Shown: positions 47,201 through 63,277 of the stretch, in pieces
Layout of the letters: each line of letters starts with the position of its first letter
How positions within the stretch are numbered: the first letter of the stretch is position 1
Source: Ceratodon purpureus
Lineage: Eukaryota > Streptophyta > Bryopsida > Pseudoditrichales > Ditrichaceae
Assembly: GCA_014871385.1 (NCBI GenBank)
Contig: CM026421.1
Span: 25,476,752 to 25,540,751 of the forward strand
Direction of reading: 5' to 3'
Length of the DNA: 64,000 nucleotides
Position numbers and translations under genes: made by a program
Notes under the pieces: generated by a model
The model's input: only the letters and a program-made list of their open reading frames with translations
The model's database searches: none
What the model was told of the DNA's origin: nothing

Positions 47201-49692
47201 TGTCCTTGCCATTGATCTGATAAACCAGGTATAGGCATTTTTTAGTTCATGGATTTTCAAAAGAATGTTGCTACTAGAAGATGACGGAAGATACTTATAT
47301 CTTGTTTATAATGTTCTGCTCAACCTTCTTTGTTTTATGGTTATGTTGATTAGCCGAGTGAGACTCTGATTTTATCGTATTCTTTTTAGTAGTGTATGAA
47401 TATATTTGTGAGTGTCTGATTGACGGGTGTACTTGACGTTTGGAAGACTACAGTAGAACGTGACAGTCATTGTGGCTGTCTTCCCGCTTTCTGATTTTAG
47501 ATGTGTGATTGCAGGAAGGAAGCGAAGGTGTTTTAAGTGTAGCCTTTGGAGAGGCTATGCAAAAGATATCAAATAAACATATCAGGTTGGTTGTAGTGGC
47601 TATTGGATTACAGAAAGGTTCGGTTGTTGTCATCAAAGAGAACTTTGTTTACCTGTGCGGGAACAGTGCTAACCTTCGAAGTGCATCCTCTTTTAATCTG
47701 TGATTTGTTTATTTTATCTTTCCGTGTTTGCTTAAAGTCAGGATATTTAGGACCTCTAGAACGACTAATATGTTCACATTGCCATGAGTTAAACACGTCC
47801 AATTTGTTGCGGTGCTCTTGTGTAGATATCTAGCCTTCGATTTCCATAGGATCTGTGGCCATATCCATTTCGAGCGCCTCAGCGCTTTGTACGATGATAT
47901 TCGTGAGGATTTATCGAGACAAGGGTAAGCCTTAATGATTTTCAGACAGGTTATCTTGTCTTTTGCAAGTGTTTTTAACAACGTCGCAGTTGTATACAAG
48001 AGCCCTCAGTTCAATGCTTGTAATACTTTCTTTGTGGTTTATTTCTCTTTGTTTTTTAGTTCTTTCCGAGGACATTGTTACTTAGTGTTGTTCTGTGCTA
48101 TATTGAACAGGTATTACTTGCGAGATCCTTCGGGTAAGGTTCTGCAAGAACAGAAGGGAGTGGTTCGAACCAACTGTATTGATTGTTTGGATCGTACCAA
48201 TGTCACACAGGTCCGTCCTTCCTCCCCTGTATCTCTTTCTTTTTATGCTGCTTTTGATCATAGATTTATTAGCTTGGAATTCAGAGTGTCTGTCAATAGC
48301 CTCTTTCTTTCGAGAAACTGGTGCTTATGAAAGTGTGTATTCTATGTCCAGAGTTTAATTGGTCGTAAAGCTCTCGAGGTTCAATTGGAACGAATCGGCA
48401 TATTCGAACCAAACAATACCATCGCTCAATTTGAGGACTTGGAGACAAAATACAAATTCTGTATGTAATCCATTCTATGTGCTGCATCTTGTTCTTTCTT
48501 TGTCTTTTTTATGCTAGGTGATACTGACACGTATATTTTGATTCTCATATACGTTTGATGCTTGTTTTCAGTGTGGGCCGATCATGGAGATGACATCAGT
48601 ATTCAGTACTCAGGAACCGGAGCCTTGAAGGGCGACTTTGTTAGGTATATTTTGTACATTTGTGGTTGTAATACGTGTGCATTTAAGTGTTACTAATATT
48701 GATATTTGTCGGGCGTATTTTAGAACATGTGTCTAGATTTGGAATTCAGGAAATTCGTCTGAAAATCTTTGCCTGTAAATCTTCGCCTATTGAAACCAGG
48801 TTTGGTCAAAGGACGATTCGAGGTCTTTTGCAAGATGGTTACAACTCTGCTGCTCGTTACTACCTGAACAACTTTCGAGATGGTATCAAACAGGTTTGCC
48901 TTCTGAGACTTGGTTACTCAGCACATATAATACAATGGTGAACTCACTGTTATTATTTGCAACAAAACTTCACTTATATATTCGCTAGGAGATTTTGTGA
49001 CTCAAAGCTTATTAGCTGTAGCTCTTTGGGGTTTCTGTCGATGCAAGGGTTCTGGCTGATTTCAATCATCATTCAAATATCTCGTCGCCATTAGTAGATT
49101 CAGACGAATAAGAAAACCCTCTGAGGTTTGTGTGTTTTACAGGATAGCATTGATCTTGTAGCTGGTCACTATCAAGTCACTCCAGGTGGCCCTCCAGCTT
49201 TGCAGCTTAGCCTGAAGGATTCCTTTGCGGTAAGTGCTATCCGCGGTAACTTGAAAAATGTGTGGTTGCATTGAAATTGGTTCTACTGATATGCAGAAAT
49301 ATGTGATGGTTGACTCTTTCAATATGTGTTGCAGTTACCGAGTGCCTTAGCCGCATTCATGGCTGGTGCTTACTTCACCAGCATTTCTGCTCGGCAATGT
49401 AAGGCTTCAGTTTTTCTCTGAACCCTTGTGATGTGTTAAATATCTTACCTTTTAAAAGTATCCAAATCAGTCGTATTATTTAAACATTTTTCCTCATTAG
49501 TTACATTGAGCATGAAACTGTGCATTCCCAAGTTTTAAGTGCACATTTGAATTGTTATGTGCAGTGGGTTCCGATGTGTACCAGTACCTGTACACACTTG
49601 TGCTGGCAGGCGTGACTGGTGGTATCGCAGCAGTGGTTCGATCACAGGGTCGTAATCTAACTGATCGTCCTCGCTTATGTAAACTGGAGTAA
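44237..49692 (+). CDS. SAC-domain phosphoinositide phosphatase (SAC1/RHD4-SAC7 type)
   Basis: Twenty exons join in frame to 591 residues: 44237-44393, 44535-44609, 44925-45052, 45152-45243, 45432-45486, 45635-45691, 45810-45843, 46140-46220, 46389-46495, 46654-46740, 47151-47228, 47515-47585, 47826-47924, 48111-48210, 48352-48460, 48572-48644, 48800-48893, 49143-49229, 49335-49398, 49565-49692. SAC motifs run in order: [101 protein letters not shown], the catalytic CX5R loop [12 protein letters not shown] (C396, R402), [20 protein letters not shown], and two C-terminal membrane segments. ER/TGN-type SAC enzymes remove phosphate from PI4P and related lipids; RHD4 acts on PI4P in root hairs. 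Intron 7 is an AT-AC intron; the others have GT-AG ends. Confidence 0.95.
45844..46139 (+). other. U12-type AT-AC intron in the SAC gene
   Basis: The intron starts ATATCCTGC after GGCA and ends AC before GTTTTC. A branch-site match TCCTTGAC (A at 46128) lies 11 bases before the final C, the spacing expected of minor-spliceosome introns. Joining 45843 to 46140 yields [15 protein letters not shown], and VIQGSF is what SAC proteins have here. No GT-AG choice gives that protein. Confidence 0.88.
46870..47110 (+). mobile_element. Possible LTR remnant inside SAC intron 10
   Basis: Within intron 10 (46741-47150) there is a GC-richer block with a strong TATATAAAG box at about 46,918, followed by GTAACCCTAGTCCTGTGAGG and a CT-rich leader-like stretch, ending near TTTTGGCAACA. 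It looks like a promoter-bearing LTR, but I cannot find the matching LTR or clear target duplications. Confidence 0.35.
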
Positions 49693-51943
49693 CTATACTG
49701 ATTCTCATTGTTACGTGAAACTTCTTACAGCACCATGGGAGACGTCTGGATAGTGTTCTGAACACTTTTTGCAAACATTTTGTTTTTTCAGTTGTCTGAT
49801 CAAATCTGGTGGATAGTGCTGCAACCCTTACGGTTTGTGTGTTGAGAGGCTGTTCATTCTAGCATGACTGGTCGATTGGACTGGACTAAAGGTTTAGTAG
49901 GCAATGTTCAGGGTAGAATTGGCACATAAGGCATGCATTGTCTTCAAGGACATTTCTAACTAACATGACTTACATTTTTTACGCTCACCAGCACCTTAAC
50001 CTTTTGCCCTTCAAGGTTATTGACTACGATTTTCTCGTTGATTCGTGATTCTTGTATCGTGATGTTTTTCCTGTATTGGTGGCGAAGTCAGCTTGTTCTG
50101 GTGTTTGTGGCCTCGCGCCAATGTAGGTATGCAAGGTTCTCGTACAATGTCTTACTGAATTTTCAATACCGGTCTAATGTTAACTATTTACTTTGTATCT
50201 GCCATTTTCTTCAGTGATCGTCATCATGTCAATCGTAGACATCCAGTTCTCTAACAACCTTACTAAAATCTGGGAATAGTTGGGACCGGGGACCATTTTA
50301 TTTATGAAGTTTTCTTGGCAGATTTTCTCTTTGAATTCCAAAATACTCCAGTTAACAAAGATCCGATTGTGTTCCAGCACATACGGAATTTCATTCTGAA
50401 TGTCATTGTCTTCGACCATCTCAGTAAAGCTTGTAACATTTTTTCCAATTTTACATTAAAATCTACCGCACTTGGGTAGTAGGTTCATCCACCTCAAAGC
50501 AAATAGTTGTATTTTTTTCCTATGTAGAAAATGATATTTATCTCTCTAAAAGTGATTTCTTTATTTTTAAAACAAATTTTAAAAATAGCCTCATATGGCT
50601 TTAACCCGTAAAGGATAAAGCAACCACTTTTGGGTTATGCCAGTAATGGAAAACCCAGTAATGGAAAGGATTCGAATGTTTTTTGTTCCTAACCTCTTTA
50701 AAATTAAGTTGGCAATAAGGATACGTTGAAATTTTAGTGACAAAGTAAATCCCTGATTTTCGAAAAAAGAAACAACATGGGTTCTACAATGAAGTTAATG
50801 TTTCTACAGTGACAGTGTTTTAACTGAACTTTGAGCATATTGTGCACTGAAATGAAGATCTCTACTTGTGGTTTTTTTTTTAGCATTTTCTTTTTAAGAA
50901 TGCTTGTATGACCAGTACTTTATGGCTTCACCGTTTTGGACTTATCACTAACCCTTTTGAATTTGCCAAAAAGTGCTATGTTGAAAAAAATAAAAATTTA
51001 GAGTGACACTTATGTCAAATCCATTTTCTCCAAATTAGTAGCTTGAAAAAATCTTTAAAAAATTGTGCATGTTCTTAACATACTGGAGAAGAGAATTAGC
51101 TTTGGTTGCCAAGTTTATATAAATTTCTGAAGTAGCAATTTTCAATCAAACTCGGAAACTCACTGATCTTCTAAACTTCACATGTTATTATCTCCCAATC
51201 CGTTGGTTCTCCAAACCCAAAATTAAGTACAGATTTCGGTAGCCCACTACTTTGAAAGATCTTACAGTTAAATTGCTTATGGCGATTATCAGATTTGTCT
51301 CACTCTAGAAAATGCAAGAATGGCACTGTAGGTACTGAAAAACTGTGGAAATAACCCTCCGTCCTTTAGTGGTTAAACAAACAAATATCACTAAAAATGA
51401 TTTCTCGTATTTTTGTATTTCTAACCTAAGATTTACCGGTTTCATTTTTATTTATTTAAAAAATTATTTATGAACCCGCTATCCAACTACAATATAGCCT
51501 TAATCATTTGATATCATGTTTTGTAATATTTGTATTAGAAACATTGATACCCATTATTTTTGGATTTCAAAACCTTTAAATGATTTTATGTTTGACAATC
51601 TCTCAAGGAATTGATTATGGCGAGTAATTAGACATATAAGTGAAGGTTTGGTATTTGATAGAGTTATCTCTTTATAACCAATCTAAAAAAACCACTAAAT
51701 GGAGAGGTTTTGAATATAACCGATGGATCCATTGTAGAAATTAAAAATTAGTTTTGAATGGCTCAATTTTAGATCAGATCATGTAGTTTTTGCCAAATGC
51801 CAGCCATTTCTTCAACTCATTTCATAGTGTTTTTTCTACCATTGAGTCGTTTTCTTTCTATTATCAAGTTATTTGGTAAATTTTCTGTGTATTCTAAAAA
51901 AATTGGATAAAACCTCTAACCCTTTTTTTTGAAAATTCATTAA
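49693..51943. other. SAC 3' side and AT-rich intergenic DNA
   Basis: The first few hundred bases are the probable 3' UTR of the SAC gene. No other gene was recognised. A small direct duplication (CCAGTAATGGAAA twice) lies near 50,640. Confidence 0.45.
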
Positions 51944-52818
51944 CCCCTACACGCCCAAGGGTGTTTTTCATCAAAACTGCCTGAAAACAGCCCCTCTTCT
52001 AAGCAAGGTGGATTTTGCAAACTTGGGGTCTTAATTAGTACATCTAACCGTAAGATCTTGTAGCTAACTTCTATGTCTACATGTCCGCCAAATCTTACAC
52101 ACTCATTCGTCACCAATTACAAGATCATAACATTCAAAGTTGAAAAACAAGTTTTTTTTCCTGCGCAAAAAGGGATCAGCAGAGTTTTGAAGGCCCAAAT
52201 AACCATTTTTTTGCATTACGGATTTTGGGGGTTTTGATGCACGTCAAAGGAGACTGAGTTAGCTAATTGTGTTAAGAAAAATCATATTCAAAAAAGTTGT
52301 GGAAGGTTGCCAAAAAAATCATTTTCCGCTAGGGGGTATACAGAAATTTACAAACAAAGGCCGTTTTTTGACAATAAAAATAGCATATGAAAAAAGATTG
52401 GATTGAAAATCGGATCGGTGGGAACATGCTCTACTGCCTTCTCTATACATAGAAATTTTTATTTTTGAAAAATATCAAAATCTCAAATTTTGGTGGAATT
52501 TCAAAGTTTCGACTTTGGGCAGATTTGGGCAGATTTTGGCAATTTTGGGCAGTTATGGGCAGTTTTGGGCAGAATTTGCTGCATTGACAGTGGCTGTGAG
52601 CTTGCCCGAAGTTTGGCTGAATGTAGCTTTTGACACTCAAAACCTCGTAACTTTTTTTCAGTATGTTAAAAAAAAAAAAAAAAAAAAAAATTCTGCACAA
52701 ACCTCTTCAAAATGCCTATCTAAATTATTTTTTTCAACGATTTAGGAATTAAATTGGAATTCTAGGAACCTGTCTAAATTTTAAAAAAGCCCATTCCAGG
52801 ACTATGGGCCTTTAGGGG
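51944..52818. mobile_element. 875-bp inverted-repeat element flanked by TTAA
   Basis: The left end CCCCTACACGCCCA and the right end (read on the other strand) CCCCTAAAGGCCCA match except at two positions. Each is directly preceded by TTAA (51940-51943 and 52819-52822). The interior is non-coding, with TTTGGGCAG repeats at about 52,515-52,575 and a poly-A run at about 52,668. A diverged inverted copy of the left 250 bp lies at 35,545-35,830. Confidence 0.55.
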
Positions 52819-55800
52819 TTAAAAACACCACTTCAATATCAAAACTCTAAACCTTCAAAGTGATTATATATTTCTAGTTGAAAGCATTCCACAAAAGAAT
52901 TTCTAACATGTCATAATGGCATCCCTACATGCCAAGCCAAATGTTAGCTGAAAGCTCATATTGAAATTCCAATTAATAAGATTTTTTCATTAAAGAGATG
53001 ACTCTTGAAGGTCAATTTTTCTAAAGCACACATTTCTAAAGTGCATTGGTTAGTAAACAACAATTGATCATATACTCCCAAGACCTTCAATACCCCAACT
53101 TCCCAAAAGATTCTCATTGGATTGGTCATTTCAATTTCTCTCTAATCTCTGTGTCTAAAACAATGTTGGACTGGTATGGCATCAAATGAACTATGGCGTT
53201 CATTTTAGGTTGGATTTTAAAGCTAGAATGAATACCATGATTCATTTGATGCCATACCAGTGCAACCTTGATCTAAAAGAAGAATATCTGTCTTTTTATT
53301 TGCATTCCAGATGATTTTCTCTTAAATTTTACAGCTTATTCGTGTACAACTCAATTGCTTAAATCTGTTTTCCACCGGTTCTCCCCATTATTTGAAAGCA
53401 ACCTAAACCACAATGCAGACCAACAATATTCCTGTGCACTGACCTCAAATTGTTTTAAGAATATTACACCTCTTGAAGTTGAATATTGTGGACGGTTGAG
53501 AACATTGATCAATTGAAGCAAAGCATGCAACTATGATACAATCCCTCATTGTCCTATCAATATTAATTTGTTGATGCTTTTGCTGATGATTTTCAAGTTC
53601 CACTTCGATGGACTTCTCACAATAGAGGTTCATGAAGCATTGCAATCATATGCAATATCACACTGCTCAGGCTCACCTTTGGTTGTCCAAATTTTATTAA
53701 CATCTGCCGAAATATCTCTTGAAGGTGGCTTTCAGTCTGAATGTTGTTGACAACAGCAGTAACTCCTCCAGTGAAGAAAATTGATTCTTAATCCAAGTTA
53801 TGAATCAGAAATGCACCGGAAGGAAAATATGGGTCACCTTGCACGTGTCAAACTTGCTGGAAAATAACCCAAAGAATGTGAACTCAACAATTCTACTTGA
53901 GATATGGTTTTGGAGACACCTGGTTCAAATTTCCAATTGCTGCTTGCCTACCAACGTTGTGCACAAAACATTAGAACCAGGTGTGCTTGCATGAGATGCA
54001 TACGGTGACCGAAAACTGGCATGATGTTGGGAATGGCATTCATGATTGCCGAATGCATTCGGGAAGTGCACAAATTTGTGCTCCTGCTGATCATTGAGCT
54101 GATTAATGATCACAACCAACACATTGTGAAGCTGTGTGTACAGATTGGTACGTCTGTGCTTGTGCAGCTCTGACTCATCACCTCTAACGGCTGTGGAATT
54201 GAATTAGCTTCTGAATATGATCTGGCATCACAAGTCTTTTAATTGTGCAGTACATCCTTGAAGGATATGATTGTGAAAGTGATGATACCAATGTTTTGTA
54301 ATCATGCAGGGTTTTAGGTTTTAGGGTCTAGAGTTTTGTGAATGTTGATAGTAATATGCAACTGGCGGGATAAACCATCTTCAGATGAGCCTCTCCAAGC
54401 ACGAATCATCTCTAGAGAAGGAATCCTGTGTCTGAATTTGTGTTTAGCTGTGCTGGTGATGTTTCAGGGATCTAGGTCATTGAGATTATGATCGTTGTTT
54501 AGTGTTTGATCGAGGACAGTTGTGTCTCAGTTGGGTTAGAGCGAAGGGAATCACAGACAGTTTCTGGTGGGTTAAGTTTTCGATATCCAGAATGATGCTT
54601 AATGGAATGGGTTTAGTGTTGAGCATGGTTGATGTTGCTTGGCACTAGCTCTAGTTTTGCAGGATCGAGCAACGCGGCAGGAACCCACCAGGTGAGATGG
54701 GGGCACATGAGAATGTGGGGGGGGCGACTGTCAGCAGACTGCTTCGTGCGACCCCAAATTCCGAGCGCACCCACCTACACCCCTGGCTCCCTCCGTTGCA
54801 GATTACATCAATAATGCCAGGTTCCGGACTCGCGGGATTCGGGAAGCCCACCACTCAGCTTCTTTCGTACTGCTTTGTACGTCAAATTTTGCGTGACCGG
54901 TGTAAGCTTGTCCTCGTCTGTTATTACTTCTTGTGTAAAAATTAAAATGCCTTGTCCTCCCCTTCACGTGTTGTACGTTGCGGCACACGTCGTCCATCGC
55001 TGAAGAGTCGTTGTTTGTTTTGTTTGTTGCGCAATCTGTTGCAATCAGGCTAGGTTTAGGGTTTGGCCTTTGGGTTAATGTGCTTGATTGGCTACTTACC
55101 CAGCCCAGTGCATGCATCCAGAGTGATTTCTGCGTCCTGGCCTTGTGGGTTGCCGGCAGATGAAGTACAGAGCCCGTGAATTCTGACACTGGAGGTCAAT
55201 CTGCAGTTTGAGATATTCAACCCGGATTATGCTTGGCAGGTATCAACCTTGAGACTTGCTTATTAAAATGAGAATCATCTTTGTCGCACTTGGGGGTTAG
55301 ATTCAGGACTTTGAGTCTTAAATAATTCATGCAATGACCGTCTTTCCGTTCCGTGGTGGTTTGAGGTCGCTTGATCATAAACATTCAGCATGATTGCACC
55401 CTTTCACTGTTTCATGACCATTCTCTGGTACCCACAGAATCCGCGCTCGTGTCTGCGAGGTGAGGTAACTTGTTGTCCTGTGTCTCTGTAGATGAATACC
55501 ATGGAGTTGATGTTACACCACTTTCGTTCCAATCTACCTCCGCAACTGCAAACTAAGTGCTATTTGAAAAGTTTAAAGCTGTTTGGTGTAATCGGGGATT
55601 GGGTATGTAAACGAGATGTAAACAATGTACTCTTCGCACTTAATGCTGAATCAGTTTGAAGATGTGCTGGATCATGGAAACTGAGTTACTAGCAGTATTT
55701 CAGTCTGAGACACAGTGATCGACGATCTAACATTACTTGTATCACCATGGGCTGGATGCTTTTCAGGCGTGCAAATGTGGGGATAGCATCATACGACTTT

Positions 55801-56000
55801 CTGCACTTCGTGGCAAAAAGCAACGGTAAGTATTAATCTGAGCCCGCAGTTCACAATGCTACAATAATAGCTGACTGAGGATCTGAATCTGAGGTTCAAA
55901 AAGAATAATTAATTGAAATAGTTGCATGAGTATGTTGCTGAGATTCAAAACCCCTCAATCATCACAGAATCCGCCAAGGCTCACAAGAGTTGAATCTCGG
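52819..56000. other. Intergenic region; possible untranslated transcript
   Basis: Includes the small hairpin at 53.2 kb (separate entry). Around 54,660-55,820 several exon-like pieces have good splice signals, for example 54,661-54,690 joined to 54,802-54,858 (GRNPPDYINNARFRTRGIRE-like reading). They do not assemble into a protein I recognise, so a non-coding transcript or a decayed gene is possible. Confidence 0.3.
53166..53265. ncRNA. Candidate miRNA-type hairpin
   Basis: Two 39-base arms, 53166-53204 and 53227-53265, pair with about five mismatches around a 22-base loop. The arms contain a 20-base perfect match (CTGGTATGGCATCAAATGAA). Length and mismatch pattern fit a plant MIRNA precursor on either strand. 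A short MITE cannot be excluded, and I recognise no known miRNA. Confidence 0.45.
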
Positions 56001-57504
56001 TGAATATTCAAGTCGGACCCACCTTCAAAAATTCTTTATATTATTTTGGATTCCACGTTCAAGTGCACAGAAAGTCTCTCTTCACTGCAACTGGAGCGAG
56101 AATAATACAAGCATATCCAAATTTTGACTGGTCCGGCAACAGGGAAGTTTCTCGATGGGCTTAATTCGGTATAATCCAGCAAACACGCTAGTTAAATGGG
56201 GTTTGCACCATATAATGTAACGCAATTGAGGCGAAGTCTGTGGAACTCATGCACTGTAGCCTTTGTTGGATCTCACTGGCAGCCCACAACAGTGAGGTTC
56301 ATGCTTCGTTCCCAACTTGATGAAGACACTCTGGTTTTGGTCTCCCCTGTTTTACATATGGCTGTGGCAGCCAACCTGGTGGTGGAGCAGTAAAATTTGA
56401 CCAAGTCCACACTAATTGTCTGCAAGAATTTTGTGGCTGGAGTGTGATAATGAAAGCATGTAAGCAACACATCCTCACCCTGTGTTTAATTGGATGGATT
56501 TTCCAAATATATACAGTGAGGAAGTTTCCAATAGTTTTCCTTGTTACTATACAGCTCATGTTGACATGTTACGGATATGTATAAATCTTGTTGTCTACTC
56601 TACATATGGAAGATAAGGAAAACAACAGTGTTGAATCAGACTTGGAGGCACTGGCTTGAATTCAGGCATTCAAATCAGTGTGATGGGGGTGTTAGTGTAC
56701 TGGTTGTTGCCTGTTCACATGAAAAAAATGCACCTACTCTGACGGAAGGGAACTGGTTACTACCTGTCCATATGGTTTCTGAAAGGGTGGCATCTGTACA
56801 ATATTGTACTCTGCTGCATCTACATTCCTAAAAAACAACTTAAAATATCAAAAGCCATTTTTGGATAGGCATACATCTTCCATGCAGAATTTGTTGCTCT
56901 CCATTTGGCACTACAAATTATCAATGGTCAATTTTTTCAACGAACCAATCCAAGTATATGTATTTTAAAAAAAAAATAAAAAAAAAAAAAAAAAAATACT
57001 CAATTCTTTACGCCTACTAAGTAATTGGATGGAACAACCAATAATATATAATAGTCACCCTGACAAACATATACTTGAATCCATGATGGCAATGATATTG
57101 CACGCTAGAACTCAACCACTTACATTGTACAAAGGGCAAGCACATGTACATGTAGACGGAAATTAAGAAACAAATAAATTTGTCATAGTAAAAAAAATTC
57201 TACGTATAAGGTCTATCCACCCTTATAGAAATGACATCCTATAGTATAAATTTTGTATTGAGTACCTACAAGAATTTTTTGAAGATACTTTATCAAACAC
57301 ATACAGAAAAAACTTTGGTTTCCAGAGGAGACCGATGTGAATTAAGTGTGTTTGATCCACCTCCAATTCAATGTCCACATAACAAAGGTATAGAAATAAA
57401 GATCTACCCCCATTTTTTGAGAGTAGATACTGGTCACAAATAATCGGTAACAAAAAATCCATAATAGTTAGTATAAGTTTCATTCTTATACAAATTTGGG
57501 CACC
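56001..57504. other. Intergenic DNA, no gene recognised
   Basis: Mixed composition becoming AT-rich, with an A-rich homopolymer at about 56,967-56,997. No frame resembles a known protein. Confidence 0.4.
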
Positions 57505-57600
57505 AATTCATGAGCTCATTGTTGGTTGGTGGTGAGTGTTTGTCTCATATAACTAGTCTAGGTTTGAGCCCTAATAGACTCTTATGAGCAAATGTGGAGG
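57505..57600 (+). mobile_element. tRNA-Met-like SINE head
   Basis: The order TTGGTTGGTGGTGAG (A-box-like), TTGTCTCATATAAC (resembling the elongator tRNA-Met anticodon loop around CAT) and GGTTTGAGCCC (B-box) reproduces the internal pol III promoter of tRNA-Met at roughly normal spacing. The acceptor stem does not pair, so it is not a functional tRNA gene. Confidence 0.4.
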
Positions 57601-60340
57601 ATGAAGTCGCTTGGTACTTATCAAACACAACAAAGAAACTCCACTCACAATATTTTCAAACCAAGTCTTTAACATTGAGAATGGATTATCGATCCAAACA
57701 TCCACATTAAATAATTTATAGACTTTTGGATTTACCAAGATATAACAAACCCTCAATTTACATGTCTTCTAAAATTTAGATATGGACAATACATTGATAA
57801 TGCGCAAAAACAACCCTTTATTGGTCCAAAAAGATACCCTCTATCAAATATTTTTTTGTGACTATATTGAACTAAATGCTTGGCTACATTTGTTTCTCAC
57901 TTGTGAACAACAACACTAACATGCATTAAATACAAAACATCACAACAAAGTGGTATGAAAAACAAGAAAATTCTTCATGTTTAATTCTATTACTTGTAGT
58001 TAAATTTAAATGAATGTTAGAATCTTCAATGATAACTTCATGTAGAATATAGTCCCCACTTGACTACTACCATATACTTGTACAACTAAAGATTTCATTG
58101 CAATGCGAGATTCAACTCTAACATTATGTATGTAAAAAATATATATTGGAGTAAACCTTTACAATAACATCATTTAAACATTGCCAAATTATTTATAAAT
58201 TTCACATTCTTGGACAATAGGTTTTTCAAAGACAAAATGATTGTTAAAACTAATGAATATCTTTTTCAAATATATAACATCAAAGGTTTAGGGTAGAAAA
58301 TAAATCCTTTAATTGTCAAAAAATTAAGCAGGATTTTGAAATCATACCAATTTTATGTGACACAATCATTCCAACAAATAAACTTGAACTCATGGCTTGG
58401 CAAAAGAACCTCTACACAATACACATTTATCAAATCCATTGTCTTACTTTATTTCATACAACAGGTTCTATTGGTATGTGTTCATAGTCTACCTCTCTCA
58501 CTGACGGCAATAATCTTGTCTTCTTGATCTTTGTTATGTGAACAATGAGACAAGGTGCTTCATAATCAAACACATAATATGTGCCCTCTCTAAGAAAGGG
58601 ACCAAAGTCCCTCTTCTCTGCTGCTACTATACACAAAAATTGAACATAAAGATTCATGCAAAATACAGCACTTTCCACAGGCTGTTCAATTACCGCTGAT
58701 GCATGTTCATTGTCATGTCCATGTCCATAGTTTACCGTATTTCAATTCAGTAGTCACCTTCGTACACTTTTTTGAGAAAAACTTGCAACTAATTGTAGGA
58801 TGGAATCTGAGAGGTCCATCCACCACACTCACAGTGTTTGACACATGTACGAGAACATGAAAAAGAGAAAAAGGAGCAACCTATCCGTTTGGATCTGAGC
58901 AAGAGATTGACATGGAAGATGTGGGCAATGTGATGCAGCCTGCATTGGAGACACATGGACCAATGCTTAGCATTCTTTGGTGAAAAATGAGCATACCCAT
59001 TGTCCATTTCATATTCCATTTCACAATCGAGGCTGTCATTTGCCATAAGCAATTTGCATAATATTTCTCCTCCTCAAATCAGTACTGAACTCATGTATCC
59101 CTGCTGAGAGTGTCACAATGCTCCAATGGCAATGCAATGGCAAAGTGACAGACAATATTACAGAACAGCCACGTAATTTCCCACATTCCACACTTCACAT
59201 AATCAACAGTATCCATGATGGAAAGGGAATGCCCACCACTTCAAACAGCTGTCCATTACAAAAAAGATACAATAAATTACCATTGAAAAGATGCATGACA
59301 ACCATCTGGAATTATTGTTCATTACCATGGTGTGCACAAACGGGAAAAGTGTTCACCTGAACTTAACTTACCAGCCCAGTCGCGGATTCTCAACTCATGA
59401 TGCACATAGGATAACGTAAAATTCAAATTCTCCATCCTGCTGGATGCCAATGGCCCCACTTAAAAAACACTGTGCCCGGGAGACAAAATCTAAAGCATGA
59501 GCATGTCAAGCTTCTTCCAATGCCAAGGCAGTTCAGCAATGCGTGCACAGAATTGCCGCGCAAATCCTCTGGAGCCTGAAATTGCAGAACTTGTCAGCTC
59601 AAAAGAAGCTGAGGCTGAGAGCGCATTCACAATTTCACAGATGCCACTTTTTTGCTTCTGTCTCACCGCTTCTGAAGCTGCCAACTCACCCCCTCCACCA
59701 CAAATCTCTAGCCTCTACCCCTTTCCTAGATCCCTCAAATCCTGCCTCCCTCCACAACCTCCACGTTTTCCAAACAATGAAACTAAACTCCAAAACAACC
59801 CCCTAAAAAAGGGCTAAACTCCCAATTCTCCAGTTTAACTTACCTCACTTGTATCAGTCATAATCACCCTCCTCTGGAACATTACGGAGGTGGATCAAAA
59901 TCAGCAGAATGGGAACATCTGGGATGCTAAAATCTAGACATTCGGTGTAAATCTTGGAGAGTCGAGAGATGGAGGGTGAGCTTCAAGGGAAGCAGATGGG
60001 TTATGGAGAAAAACAAGAGGAGAGTCATCTGATTTTCGAGGAATTTGGAGAGCTGGGACCCAAATGGGCCAAATCAGAAGTCGTCCGTCATAATCGAATC
60101 TGACGGAACTGTCTGTTGTACGAGGTGGACGGATTCCTTGCGACTTTTTCTCGCCGTTTTTGTGTTTAAAGGCATGTCGCCATTGCCTGTTGAGTTATTC
60201 TGGAAGTAGTTGGTGAGCATTGCCATCCGAGGTGTGAGAGGCTTGAGAGGCAGACGCAGCTTTGTGTTTGCGGGTGAAGGCGGTTTCGGTGCTTTTGTTG
60301 GTAGTTGTTTGCAGCGCTTCAGTTTTTTTTTCCTGTCAAG
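57601..60340. other. AT-rich intergenic DNA and MIPS promoter side
   Basis: AT-rich and gene-free to about 58,800, then balanced composition toward the MIPS gene. The frames at 59,490-59,817 look like composition effects. The MIPS promoter and leader should lie in the last several hundred bases; a T9 run sits just before the start codon. Confidence 0.4.

Positions 60341-63277
<2,937 letters not shown>

Noticed and set aside
53918..53992. Short inverted repeat (ACACCTGGTTC / GAACCAGGTGTG) as a second miRNA hairpin
   Set aside because: Arms pair over only about 14 bases with a loop of about 50, too little to support a precursor.
54803..55189. 128-codon minus-strand frame
   Set aside because: No recognisable domain; the opposite strand has equally good exon-like pieces, so neither supports a protein.
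57223..57483. Copia reverse-transcriptase remnant on the minus strand (CYVDIELEVDQTHL)
   Set aside because: Only a weak YVD-like resemblance; the surrounding residues do not follow the family order, unlike the fragment at 36.8-37.1 kb.
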